Shown piece by piece: positions 24,639 to 35,900 of a stretch of DNA of 64,000 nucleotides. Source of the DNA: Piper betle. Lineage: Eukaryota > Streptophyta > Magnoliopsida > Piperales > Piperaceae. Location of the stretch: positions 36,048 through 100,047 of the forward strand of contig JAURVB010012380.1 of NCBI GenBank assembly GCA_033002965.1, given 5' to 3'. A program made the position numbers and the translations under genes. Positions within the stretch are counted from its first letter, which is position 1; each line of letters begins with the position of its first letter. The notes beneath the pieces are model-generated. The model ran no database searches. It was not told where the DNA came from and saw only the letters and a program-made list of their open reading frames with translations.

Positions 24639-25130
24639 TAAGGATGTAAACAAGCCAAACCTGATCGCAAATATTTTATGTTCAACTTGATTCGGCTTGA
24701 ACTTGTGCTTGTTAATTTTGTACTCGAAAAAATACTCGGTTCGAAATAAATAACTCGTTGAACAACAAATAGAGCTTGAATTAAAAAGTGTTCGGCTCGG
24801 CTTGACTCGAAACTTGAGCTCAATGTATTCAAACTCAAAAAAATACTCAGCTCATTTATAATATTGAAGTCACATTAAACTTATATAATGTTAGAAAGAA
24901 AATTTTAATTCTATATAAGTCAACCACAAGCCAAGCACAAACATTTGCTCGGCTCGAGACAACTAAAAAATATAGCAAGGAGAACACGAGTCAAGCCTAA
25001 ACTCCATAAATTTTAGACAAGATTAGATCGACCTATAATACAGCAAAACTTGTCAAACACTCAAATAAACTCAAACATGCTTGTTAAAAATTACGTCGAA
25101 TTCAAACACATCCTTACTCGCTCGGTTTTG
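24639..25130 (-). mobile_element. hAT-like MITE, second family, copy 2, inside the receptor-kinase pseudogene
   Basis: The segment from TAAGGATGTAAACAAGCC to about CTCGCTCGGTTTTG aligns as reverse complement along its whole length with the element at 11891-12379. Its right end is worn, and no matching 8-bp duplication of GTTCAAAG (24631-24638) is seen. It separates the membrane-span block from the kinase block. Confidence 0.65.
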
Positions 25131-26544
25131 TGATAATGCATATAAACTTAACTAAAAAGAAGACGAGGATGTTGCCTTACCCATATACAGCTATGCCAGT
25201 GAATCAGCTGGAACAAACAATTTTTCAGACGCAGATAAGCTGGGACAAGGTGGATTTGGCCCCGTTTCCAAGGTACATGTACAAATTGTTAATGTAAAAC
25301 TTTGAAAGAAAGAGAAGATATATTCTCTATGAGCTAAATTTTTCAGGGAAAGTTGAATACGGATAAATGGTAGCAGTGAAAAGATTATCAAGGACTAGAA
25401 GAATTCAAGAATGAGGTTATATTGATAGCTAAGCTTCAACATGTGAATCTTGTTAGGCTCTTGGGCTGTTGCATTGATGAGTAAGAGAAAAATTTACTAA
25501 TTTTACTCTATGAATTCATGCCTAATTAGAGCCTTGACACCATCTTCTGTAAGGAACCTTAAATTCTGCCCCCCTTCATTTTACGTTAATCGTCCCCAAG
25601 CTAGCATTACATAAAGTAGTATTCTGTTAAAATAATGATGATGATGCTGAATTTCATCACATTATCACCTCCTTTGAGGGCGGGAAGTGCATACTGTGCG
25701 GGTATTGTGTCATTGGATCATATATGAAAACAATTAATTTGTAGTACAAACTTCACATTCACAAGCCAGCTTAATTACCTGAAGTGAAGTGAAGATGATG
25801 ACAATCACTCCTCTTCAAACCGGAAGTGCACAGGTTCTCAAAGACAAAAATTGTTGGATTGGAGAAAGTGCCTTCAAATAATCGAAGGAATTGCTCATGG
25901 ACTTCTATATCTTCACAAGTACTCACGGTTGAAGATTATTCGTAGAGATGTAAAAGCCAGTAATATTTCTGTTAGATACGAAGCTGATCCCAAAAATAGC
26001 AGACTTTGAAATGGCTCGAATCTTTGGAAGAAATGATTCTCAAGCAAGTACAAAGAGAATAGTCGGCACCTAGTAAGTTCATATGCCCCTGCAACCAAAC
26101 CTGTTTCTTGCAAATGAAATTTAAAACTTCCTAACAAACACTAACCAAGTGTATGAATTTAGTGGTTACAAGCCTCCAGAATATGCCATGGGAGGCGTTT
26201 ACTCAGAAAAATCTGATGTCTTCAGCTATGGAGTACTACTGTTAGAGATTGTAAGCGGCAAAAAGAATGGTAGCTTCTACAATATCGAACTCTGCCTCAC
26301 CCTTACTGGCTATGTAAGTGATAAGCTTTTCTGCTCATCTGGTGTATGAACTTTTGCATGCTCTTCCATCAGCAACTGCAAGCAACCAGTGTTAGTTTAG
26401 TTTTATCGCTGTTTGATTGATCTTTATACACTTCTGCCATGTACTCGTATTAATCTAAGCGGGATTTGACAATTGCTTGATATACTGTTTTTTTATAATA
26501 GGCAAGTTAACTGAAAAATAGGAGCAACACTTGCTAAAAAATTC

Positions 26545-26599
26545 TTTATAGTTAAATACCATAAAAAATTTATTTATAGTTAAATACCATAAAAAAATC
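26545..26599. repeat. 28-bp tandem pair in a kinase pseudogene intron
   Basis: TTTATAGTTAAATACCATAA occurs twice in direct succession (26545 and 26573), each followed by an A-run. It lies between the kinase subdomain IX and X blocks. Confidence 0.8.
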
Positions 26600-27026
26600 A
26601 GTTACGGAGGATAAAGCAGAACATTGTACATAACTCCACTAATCAACATGATAGACAGAACGGTTTTAAAACTATGATTTCTATCTGCTCCAGGCATGGG
26701 AGCTTTTCAAACATGGCCGGGTGTTGGAGATGGTTGATCCAAAACTGGGGGCTTCGCCACCTACAGAAGTTCTTTGTTGTGTTCATGTTGCACTGTTGTG
26801 TGTGCAAAACATTGCGAAGGACAGACCAAATATGGCGGACATTGTTGCCATGTTAAGCAACGAGGCTGCTTCTTTGACTGCTCCAAAAGATCCAGCATTT
26901 GTTTTCCGGCAACCGGAAGTGCCATACGTGAATGAACGTGAAGTTTGCTCCAACAACGAAGTGACACTTTCTGCAATAGTGAAGTGGCTTGTTCTAATGA
27001 TTATGGTTTATGAACACTTTTTGTAA

Positions 27027-27488
27027 GATCAAACCCAAGACAAACCAAGTCTCCCAGATCTCACCTACGTTTGATGAGGATCTATTTTTCCATTGCATGC
27101 CTAACACAGTTTCACAACACTAGAGTTATGCCCATCAAAAATTTTTTAGGTAAATCCATAAATTATTCGACTAAATGAACTCATCCAAAAGCGTACCAGA
27201 TGATACGAAGAAAGCCTGTCCCTGCCTCTGGCTAAAACCTCACAGGTAATAGCTTTGTATAATAAGCAACTAAAAGTTTTCGATGACAGCCAGTCTTATC
27301 ACCTTCAAAAAGGCAGCATATAAGCAACTGAAAATTGAAAATCGCCAGTAAGACCTGCCACATTTATTTATCATGTGCTAGGAGGCAACTCTATAAACCA
27401 TACTAATATGCAGCTTCATCCCCTCAGAGTATTTTGAAAATATCACTTAAAGTAAAATGATGATTACCACTAATCATCAGCTAAACAA
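27027..27488. other. Intergenic between convergent genes
   Basis: Separates the end of the kinase pseudogene from the stop codon of the minus-strand PPR gene and likely contains the PPR 3' untranslated region. No gene is seen. Confidence 0.4.
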
Positions 27489-29231
27489 TCACCAGAAATC
27501 TCTGCAAGAACAAGAACCATCTTTAAAATGGTGAAACCGATGCTTGTCTCTTACGACAATTTCTCTATTTTCTACAATAGAAATGAACTTTATAGCAGCA
27601 TGACAATCATTACACATTCTCAGATTTTTAACAATCCTAATTGTTGTTCCGCTGAGAGTTTTCATCAAGCCATATGCTATCGCCAATTTCTCGCTGTGAA
27701 ACCTAAGAGCTACTTGCCTCTCCTCTTCTTCCAGTTCATGCATTACCAATTCTGTTTCTGGTACATAACCAAACTCCATGATTTTGGGAATCAGCTCTTC
27801 CAAATAAATGTGTATTTTCTCAGCCTCGGGATGTGAATCATCTCCCATACAAAATATGTGACCTACACCATCAATTTCTATCATACTATACCCAATTTGT
27901 TTCTTCAGCCCCTTCCTTATCATTTTGTTTCGAACCATTTCAACTCGATCCATTCTACCTGCCAAGGCAAAGATATTTGAAAGAAGCACGTAATGGCCAG
28001 GATTTTCTGGCTCAACAGCAAACAAAAGTTCGGCAACTCGAATGCCTAAATCAAAATTTTTGTACAATTTGCAACCGCCAAGCAAGGCTGTCCACACAGC
28101 AGCATCTGGCTCCCCTGGTATTCCATCCCTGATAAATCCCAGTGCCTCGTCAAGAAATCCAGCACGCCCAAGCATATCAACCATGCAAACATGATGCTCC
28201 TGTCTAGGATTCAAACCATAATCATCTTTCATGCTTGCAAAAGCCTCAAGGCCTTCCTTCACCAGACCTGCGTGGGCACAAGCAGACAATACCGATACAA
28301 ACGTGACATCATTTGGAGGGGGTCCGACCTCCCTCATTTGACAGAACAAACCTAGAGCTTCACATCCATGACCATGCATCCCATATCCGGATATCATAGC
28401 TGTCCATGCCACCACATTATGTTGCGGCATTGCATCAAACACAGCCCTCGCTCTTTGCACATCCCCACATTTGGAGTACATAGTGATCAAGGAGGTACCA
28501 AGGATTACATTGATTTCCAAACCATTATTAACAACATAATCATGGACCCAACGGCCTAAGCTAAGATGACCCAACTGAGAACAAGCGGAGAGTAGGCTCA
28601 CCAGTGTCGTCGAATCCGGCATCACCATCTCCTCCCACATCTTGTAGAACACCTGCACCCCTTCCTTGGCAAGCCCATTCTGCTCGTACCCCGACATCAT
28701 CGCGTTCCAAGCAATAACACTCCTGACAGGAACTCTATCAAACACCTTGCGCGCAGTCTCCAACTCCCCAGACTTGGCATAAAGACTAACGAGAGACGCC
28801 TGCACGAACGAATCCGAATCAAACCCAGACACCAAAACATGGCCATGAACCCACCTCCCGACCTCCAAATTCGAAACATCGGCGCAGGCCTTGATAACGG
28901 AAGTGAAGGTGAAATTCGACGGCGGGAGACGGGCAATTCGCATGTCCCGGTAGAAGAAGAGAGCGTCCCAGGAGAGGCCGGACTTGGAGGCGGCCCTGAT
29001 GAGGGAGTCGAAGAGGAAGGCGTCGGGGCTGGGGACGGAGAGGAGGAGGAGGCGGGTGTAGTGGATGGAGCCGGCGAGGCAGGCGGAAGTGAGGAGCTTG
29101 GTGAGCAAGGGGCGGCTGCCGCGGAGGCCCAAGACGATGATTTGGGCATGGACCTGCCGGAGCTGCGGAGGCCGGCGGCCGGCGAGGAGGAGAGCCTGGT
29201 ACGTCGGAGAATGGCCGGGGTTTTGTTCCAT
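27489..29231 (-). CDS. PLS-class pentatricopeptide repeat protein with DYW domain (At2g33760-like)
   Basis: This intronless, intact frame encodes 580 residues. PLS-DYW proteins are imported into plastids or mitochondria, bind organellar transcripts through their PPR repeats and edit C to U through the C-terminal DYW deaminase. Repeats are readable from about residue 60 to 400, for example FTFTSVIKACADVSNLEVG, SLVSLYAKSGELETARKVF and VVAWTAMISGYGMHGHGCEA. E and E+ motifs follow (VWTALLGGCKLYKNFDLG, then GYSMIEIDGVGHIFCMGD). The DYW domain has the zinc-binding HSEKLAIAYG, CNDCH and CSCRDFW; the last three residues are DFW rather than DYW, a common variant. The N-terminus is short, and I do not see a strong transit peptide. 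Overall it matches Arabidopsis At2g33760 in length and order. The 5' half is GC-rich. Confidence 0.93.
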   Translation of the reverse strand: MEQNPGHSPTYQALLLAGRRPPQLRQVHAQIIVLGLRGSRPLLTKLLTSACLAGSIHYTRLLLLSVPSPDAFLFDSLIRAASKSGLSWDALFFYRDMRIARLPPSNFTFTSVIKACADVSNLEVGRWVHGHVLVSGFDSDSFVQASLVSLYAKSGELETARKVFDRVPVRSVIAWNAMMSGYEQNGLAKEGVQVFYKMWEEMVMPDSTTLVSLLSACSQLGHLSLGRWVHDYVVNNGLEINVILGTSLITMYSKCGDVQRARAVFDAMPQHNVVAWTAMISGYGMHGHGCEALGLFCQMREVGPPPNDVTFVSVLSACAHAGLVKEGLEAFASMKDDYGLNPRQEHHVCMVDMLGRAGFLDEALGFIRDGIPGEPDAAVWTALLGGCKLYKNFDLGIRVAELLFAVEPENPGHYVLLSNIFALAGRMDRVEMVRNKMIRKGLKKQIGYSMIEIDGVGHIFCMGDDSHPEAEKIHIYLEELIPKIMEFGYVPETELVMHELEEEERQVALRFHSEKLAIAYGLMKTLSGTTIRIVKNLRMCNDCHAAIKFISIVENREIVVRDKHRFHHFKDGSCSCRDFW

Positions 29232-32030
29232 GAAAGCCTTCTTTGAATTGGTTCAACGTCCACTAGCTGTTGTTATTTATGGCGCCAAAACCCATATATC
29301 GATTTTTTTTTTTTGATGTATATATATATATATAATGATAAGGTGAGAACCCATTTAATTTAAATTAAAGATGTAAACTTTGATAATGTGGTCTCTTTTT
29401 AAGATTTTTAAGATATATATAAATTTGTCGGTGTAGGTGGTGATAGTAAAATTTTCATCCGCTAGATAATTTATACCATCTCCGGCATGATTCACATTCT
29501 ATTGTTTTGATTACTCTCTTCTTACTTAATCATTCCTACATCTTTGTAATTCATTGATATGTAGCTGCTGTCATGACTTTTTTTCTTTTGCAGATGATTA
29601 TTTTTCTAGCAATTTTTTATCTACCTTCTTACCAATAACCATAGTTTAGGTGCATGGTACTTTTCATATTGCTTATTGTGACTTTTGTTTTCAAGAATGT
29701 CTTCATAGTCCTTGTTTTACTCGATTAGAAAATATCTAGTTGCATAGAACTGAGAGAGCATGGTCGGCTCTGTCCAGAACATATTCTGAAGATTTTATGT
29801 ATTTTTCTCAACCATGCTATGCGTGAATAGATTTTGAAAGGTTAAGGAATGCATATATTTTTCAACCATCAAGAAGTTGTGCTTTTGGGGAGAAAGTTTA
29901 TTTCAAGGCCGTCTACTGCATAATGAGTATTGCAGGTTTTTTCTTTACAAGAAGTGTAAATCTTTGGTGTTTATACAAGTATTACAGCTACTTGTGCCAT
30001 CGTAGCATTGGTTATGCAACTAAGATCAAGGCTATGCGCCAAAGACGTGGATGTGCTACACATATGGGCATCAAGTTATTGTCCTCTCAACATTGAGATA
30101 TTAACATGAAGATGATTTTTTTTTCGTAGGATCAAGGTATTGTTCACCTTATGCTATATTTTTATGGGATCAATGTTGTGTGTGATGGATCTTTAGCTCA
30201 ACAAGGATGAGTGCTCAACAATAATATTCTTGAGAGACGGTGGTTCAAACTTAAGCAGGTAATCTTACCGGATTTTCCTCAAAATGGGGCAATTGCGTTT
30301 GTCATGGTCCACACCTCTTACATTGCACCCATGACATAAGCAGTTCCCTTTCGACATTGCTTTCTCCCTTCCATCTTTAAGTCTTTTACCACTAGCTTTT
30401 GTTTAGGGGGAAAAATAGCGACTTCTTTTTGGAGAAGCTGTTCAACTTTTCGGCTACTTTGAGATGCAACAATCGAGGCATTAGGAAGCAACCAATTACC
30501 AATATCCACAAGTCTTTTTTGCTTCATCAAAATGCTCTTCCATGCATGCAATATTTATCCATTCATGAAAAATTTGGAGGGTTGAACCTCATTCTCAACC
30601 ATGCATAATTGAACGCCATTTGAGTAAAAAACTAACTCATTTACTACTCAACGTTGCCATGTTTTTCATTAAAATATCAGTAAATTGATTTTTTTAATAT
30701 TAGTAAACTGAATATTTGTTGACAAGAATATATGCCTTCACGATGGGTTGGAAAAGAAATACTACTTTATAATAAGGTCATAATATGTCCTTGGGGGGTA
30801 ACAAACCAAAAAATATGATAAAATAGAAATCCATTATAAGATAATAAGAAACAAAGAAACCACAAGCAATTGAAAGTAGAGAAGCATTAGGATTTTCATG
30901 GCAGGTTGGATCAATCAGATGGCTGCTCTCCATCACATGAAGGCTTCTAAATTTATGAACTTGACGGTTCTAATTTCACAATATGACTTTTCCGCAGCTC
31001 AACAAATGCGAGCAATCAAAGAGAATGGGAAGTGTCAAAACATTTGGTCAGCTGCCATTGCTCGTCTCCATTGCCAGTATGTACCTGGTGGACACCAAAC
31101 AATGGTTGGGGGTAGACAATCAAATTAAATGACTTGAGTGAAATGCCCAAATCAGGAGCGCTCATCTAATCCAACCTTGCATATGGGAGTTCCTAAAGTT
31201 CCTATTCTTTAAATGGGTTCTCATCCTACCAAATCAATATATATATATATTGATATGATAACGCTAAAATTGTATGACATTTGAATTGTTTTTTTTTAAA
31301 TAAAGTTTTGGGGTTTTGGTTTTTTCACATTTTTCTGTCAGGCCGCGTGTGCCAATCGATTGTCATAAAAATCAATATATGATAATTTTTTACAATTTTT
31401 GGAAAAAAAAACATGGATTGTTTTTCCATTACATGATTTCTTCTCTATCAGGAGAGATTTCGTTTCCCAACTAGTAGGGGCCGGAGGAAAAGTTCTTTCA
31501 GATTTTGGCAGCGTTATTAAAATTATGAAAGTACATTCTTCCATGTTTGACACTAAAAAATTAAGATTGTCTTTAAGTCCACAAAATTACAGGTCTGATC
31601 TTTGTATATCAATGTATATAAGTTGCAGCCATGGCTTCGATTGAAACGAAGCTAACTTCAAGTCACACCGTGAGAAAGGACAGATACCGACCCACCTAAT
31701 TGTCTCATGAGCACTTCACCATCAGCACCAATTGAAATATAGGAGTTGAAACTTTTGGAACAAGAAAGTCATAAAAGAAAGACCACCAATGTGCTAAAAT
31801 CTTCCCACACTAGATCCGTCTTGGAGGCCAAAGATAGTTGGGAGATCCCAACAACATGAGAAAAAGGAATCAATGATCATACAAGTGCACCTCCCCCATC
31901 TAACTTGACCTTTCTTCACACGCCTTCTCTCCTCACCGGCCCCTCTCTTCTTTATATTACTCCCACCTTCCTCTTGTATCTTCTCATGACCGATCTTTAG
32001 CTCATGCCGATTTAATACAAGGCAAAATCC
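29232..32030. other. Intergenic; a few weak coding shadows
   Basis: 29310-30300 is AT-rich, with a TA run near 29320. A 77-codon open frame on the minus strand at 30318-30551 begins HAWKSILMKQKRLVDIGNWL, faintly like the post-RT part of plant LINE elements, but I cannot support it further. A 76-codon frame at 30898-31128 is not recognised. 31900-32030 is pyrimidine-rich and is the probable promoter and leader of the CASP-like gene. Confidence 0.4.
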
Positions 32031-32918
32031 ATGGCCAAGGAGAAGAAGAGAATCTGGGTTTTCATTGCTAGACTCATGGCCATGGTTGCCACTCTTATTG
32101 CTGCCATTGTTATGGGCACCAGCCAGGAAGATTCATCAGTGTTTGGAATATCTATCCATGCCAGATTCTATTACGAGCTGTCTTTTAGGTCTGAAATTGA
32201 TCTACTGATGTGCTTAATTTGTACAGATAATCAACTCGTATTTCGTTAAAGTGTATGGCAGTGGAACCTTGATTTGTGTTGTGAAAACTTGGTGCAGGTA
32301 TTTTGTAGGAGCAAATGCTGTGGGGGCTGCATACAGCTTTCTTGTTCTTTTCCTACCCCCAAATAGCAAGATGTGGCGCCTGGTTGTTACTTTTGATCTG
32401 GTACACAATATTTAGCTTCCTGTGTATGCACTTGTAGCTAGTTTGCTCTTCTATTCTAGCTTTGTGATGAACAAACTCTCGGAAATCAATAGCTAGTAGA
32501 CTATTAGTAAATTAGAAAATGAACTATTATTTACTTCAAATTAGTCAGCCAACTTTCCGAAAACTAGCTTAAATATATTGTTAAAAGATTGACTATTCGA
32601 TTTTCACTTGGACATTTATCATCTTTGAAGGGCAACTAATTTTTTATTCTGGGAAGACGTTATTGTTATATGTATACACTTTTGTGGGTGTTTCAGGTGA
32701 TAACCATGCTGTTGATTTCGAGCTTATCAGCTGCAAGTGCCATTGGTTATGTGGGGAAGAAGGGGAACTCAAGGGCAGGGTGGTTGCCAATGTGTGACCA
32801 GTTTCACAAGTTCTGCGACCAAGTAATGGTGGCCATTATTTTCTCCTTTGCTGGAGTGCTGGTTTACATGGCTCTCCTCCTTTACACCATCCACACAGTC
32901 GGCTATGCACTTCTCTGA
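32031..32918 (+). CDS. CASP-like protein, subfamily 1 (CASPL1C-like)
   Basis: Exons 32031-32188, 32298-32400 and 32697-32918 join in frame with GT-AG borders to give 160 residues. CASP-like proteins are four-span plasma-membrane proteins of the MARVEL-related superfamily; founding members scaffold the Casparian strip. Membrane spans are visible at about residues 10-30 ([16 protein letters not shown]), 53-73 ([19 protein letters not shown]), 82-105 ([20 protein letters not shown]) and 133-158. The sequence [24 protein letters not shown] before the last span (quoted in part: [15 protein letters not shown]) matches the CASPL1C type. Both termini are short and cytosolic by family topology. The frame is intact and the gene looks functional. 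Confidence 0.9.
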
Positions 32919-34778
32919 GTTTGGTCATCGGCGTGTGCCATTATATTATTAACATAATCACTTGCTTGATTACTTTCTCAAATCTCTATGACAGCAGGTC
33001 ATTGAATTTTGATAATAGAAAATTCATTCTAGAGTTATTGAGATATGCTTTTCTTTTTATTCAAATTTGTGTTGATTATGGAATTAATTAATATTTTTCT
33101 TGGCACGCGCTTGTATGATTGTCATGATAATTTGATATAAAAAGAGCTATAGTTCATCAGTTTGTGGCATTGTGTGCCTTATTGGGACTATATATTGAAA
33201 GAACTGGATTTTTACTGTTCTCAAATCTAATTAATTTTGACTATGAATATATGTACACTTTTTATACTCACATACATAAGAGCTGATTATATATGTCAAT
33301 TATATATATTTGGATATAAATCGGATGTCATCTAATATAAAAAATTGATCGATCGTAACTTTCAACCTAATTAAGAGGATGATATATATATGTTACAATA
33401 ACTCTCATAATTAAATGCTCGAGTTAAACTCACAATATTAACTTTATTCCTTTAGCACTACGATAAATTGATAGTATCAGGATCGAGTACTTCACCAACT
33501 TCGCTAGATGTCAACCCATTGGGATACCTTAATGAGCCTAAATTTCAAAATTAGTAATGTCTCAAGGATTACCGTTTTAAATTCCATATTATCGTACCAC
33601 TTGGTTGTACTTTATATCACGCACTACATTCAAATCTTATGCAGCATAAACATTTCTACCATTTTAATCCGTTCTTGGTTTCTTAATGGGAAATTTTTAC
33701 AAGATCCAATTTTTTAAAACATATTACAATATTTTAACTAATATTTAATAAAATATTAACAACAAAAAATATTTTTTATATTTAATAAACTATTTTATTT
33801 ATAATTTTAGAATGTAATTGAATCCCACTCAACTCGGCTAAACTGACTATAAATTTGGTATAATGGCCGATTAGGCATTTAAAACTATGGGGTGGATTGC
33901 ACATTGTGCCTTGTTAACGGGCCTCCAAGGTACGCCTAATTTTGGTTGCAATAGAAATTTTTTTATAAAATCTCAAAATAATATTATCACAATTTTTGTT
34001 TAGTTATAATTATAAAATGTGAGATAGATGAGAGAATTATGTTGGTTGATGAGGGCAAAAGGATGAGCATTAGAAAATAATAAATAGGGCTCCACTTTTT
34101 TTGGGTAACCTTTTGTGAAGCTCTCTAAATTTATATTTTGTCAACATTTTATTAAACACTTTTTTTAGCCGTTATCATTGTTATTTTATATTTTAGCAAT
34201 ATACGGCAAGAAAACAATCCAACTAAACACCCAATTATAATATTGGTAAAGCGATGGTAGATTCAAATTGATATTAATAGATTGAAACCAATTGTATCGA
34301 CAATAAGGTCTTGCAAAGATGTGACTAGTGTGATTTGTATTGGCTGGGGGATTTTTTCCAAGCTTATAATTAATTGCCGAGCCAAAATTTTTTGTAAAGA
34401 TATCATTGCATCCACGGTTCATTAATTCATCTGCAGGTTTCTAGATAATAAATTGGCAGGATTTAGGCATTATCATGGAAATGTTTAGGAAATGAAAATA
34501 AACACGAACAAACAGATCCTCTTTCAGTTCTTTTTGTGAATGTAAAGCCATATCATTTTGGATCTACCCTCGTCTTTTTGCACTAATTAAAGTGAACGTT
34601 TGTTACGTTTCCATGTGTTTCTTCCTGCATGCATGCATGCATTGCCCTGCCACCTTTCACGTTTGCCGGGGGCGATGCAAGTGTCTCTCCGCCTTCTCCC
34701 TCCTACGCTTTTATAGGAGACCTCACCTCCCCTTCCCATCATGGCCACATAATTTGTATCACACAAACTCAATAGTAT
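32919..34778. other. Intergenic, AT-rich
   Basis: No coding motif is seen. A (GCAT)n stretch at about 34628-34642 contains overlapping CATGCA (RY-like) motifs. TTTTATAG near 34709 is a TATA-like box upstream of the aminotransferase remnant. Confidence 0.4.
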
Positions 34779-35900
34779 TTGAGCAATCAGAGGTTCAACA
34801 ATGGTGAGGAAGGTGGGGATGGGATCAATTGGGGGATTGGAAGTTTGGTCCCAACGATGCCTTTGAAGACGCCGGCGGCTGGCCGGGTCTCCATTCGATC
34901 TATGCTTGACGCCGTCCTTGCCGGCGTTGACGAAGGCGATCCCCTTCGGCTAATAGCTCGCGGCCATGTTCCCCTGCTTTACGACGGCAGCCGTGGCCGT
35001 GGAGGCAGTGGGAGAAGCCCTCCAATGTGCCAAGTACAACTCTTATGCACCTAGTGTTGGTCTTCTATCTGCAAGAAGGTATGTTTAATTACAGCACAAA
35101 TTGTCATAAACTCTTTTATCTTCTAGTTACCCAATTGTTGAAATTGCCACTATAATATAATAAACTTGTACTATGAATTCAATGTCAATATTTTGGACAT
35201 TGTCTGAACAGTGCAATTGCAGAGTACCTCAACAGGGATCTTCCCTACGAGCTCATTGCAGAGGACGTGTTTATGACACAGGGTTGCACTCAGGCTATTG
35301 AGACTGCTCTCTGTGCTTACAAGACCCCGTACTAACATTCTCTTGCCAAGGCCAGTTTATGGAGCTCGGTGTGGTGGATGGGACTTGAAGCAAGGCACTT
35401 CGGCCTTCTTCCAGAACAGAACAGGGAGGTTGATCCTGATGTCGTTGAAGCCTTGGCAAATAGCAACTCTGTGGCTATGGTGATCATAACCCAGGAAACC
35501 AATGTGGAAATGGGTATTCTTATCAGCATTTATCCAAGGTGAGAACATCATAATTGGTACGTAAGTTGCATTGTGGGAGTTAGGCTTTAAATTTCTTTTG
35601 CTTATCTGTGTTCAATTAATTTTGGGCATTCGGTACTGCAGATTGCACAAACAGCAAGGAGGATTGGAATTCTTACAACCACAGATGAAGTGTACAGCCA
35701 TCCCATATTTGGGGGCAGCCCATTTGAGCCCAAGGTTACATTTGGATGAGTTTATAAAACTTCTCTTACAGAGTTGCTCCGGTTTCGACACTTAGGTCGA
35801 TATCTACGAGGTGAGGAACAGTACCTGGTCGGCGACTTGGTTGGCTTGAGGTAACTGATCCTAATGGCATTCTCAAAAAAGCGAAGGTGGATGCTTAACC
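34779..35900 (+). pseudogene. Tyrosine/nicotianamine aminotransferase-like, disrupted and truncated
   Basis: This family of PLP-dependent class I aminotransferases acts on tyrosine or, in grasses, nicotianamine. Exon 1 (to 35078) contains LKTPAAGRVSIRSMLDAVLA, then after a frame change the block EALQCAKYNSYAPSVGLL. Exon 2 (from 35215) reads AIAEYLNRDLPYELIAEDVF and MTQGCTQAIETAL; after a shift it continues as TRPRTNILLPRPVY, and after another shift as ARHFGLLPEQNREVDPDVV. Exon 3 (from 35642) reads IAQTARRIGILTTTDEVYSH, which includes the Asp and Tyr that contact PLP. A fourth block (about 35770-35890) reads RLGWLEVTDPNGILKKAK after a stop. The Lys that binds PLP should lie in the sequence SISKRW; here SISTR is followed by a TGA, so it is lost. 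The C-terminal third was not found. Confidence 0.8.

Larger units (their letters stand above)
22801..27026 (+). pseudogene. G-type lectin S-receptor-like Ser/Thr kinase, decayed
   Basis: These plasma-membrane receptors have an extracellular mannose-binding lectin, an S-locus glycoprotein domain, a PAN domain, one membrane span and a cytoplasmic kinase. Here I read, across several frames: YVGIWYDTNLIPDRTVIWV (about 23036-23092) and SFDDPTDTILPGMKM (about 23281-23325) of the lectin part; NGPWNGG and following of the S-domain (23393-23695); a Cys-rich PAN-like stretch (23790-24035); a membrane segment GVMAGVAALASFLIA (about 24310-24355); then the kinase with KLGQGGFGPV (about 25228-25257), VAVKRLS (about 25370), subdomains VIb to VII (25935-26025), [20 protein letters not shown] (about 26170-26230) and RPNMADIVAML (about 26824-26856). 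The HRD motif is RRD (25944-25949) and DFG is DFE (26002-26010), so the kinase would be inactive even if joined. Stops, frame changes and a MITE at 24639-25130 complete the damage. The true start is uncertain. Confidence 0.82.

Noticed and set aside
28697..29263. 188-codon minus-strand and 135-codon plus-strand frames over the PPR 5' half
   Set aside because: Alternative frames of the intact PPR gene, which carries all the family motifs.
30318..30551. LINE reverse-transcriptase tail
   Set aside because: A single WKSI-like phrase without RT, endonuclease or poly(A) context is too weak.
32031..32249. Single-exon 72-codon protein at the CASP-like start
   Set aside because: It is exon 1 read through its donor; joined with the two following exons it gives a complete CASP-like protein.
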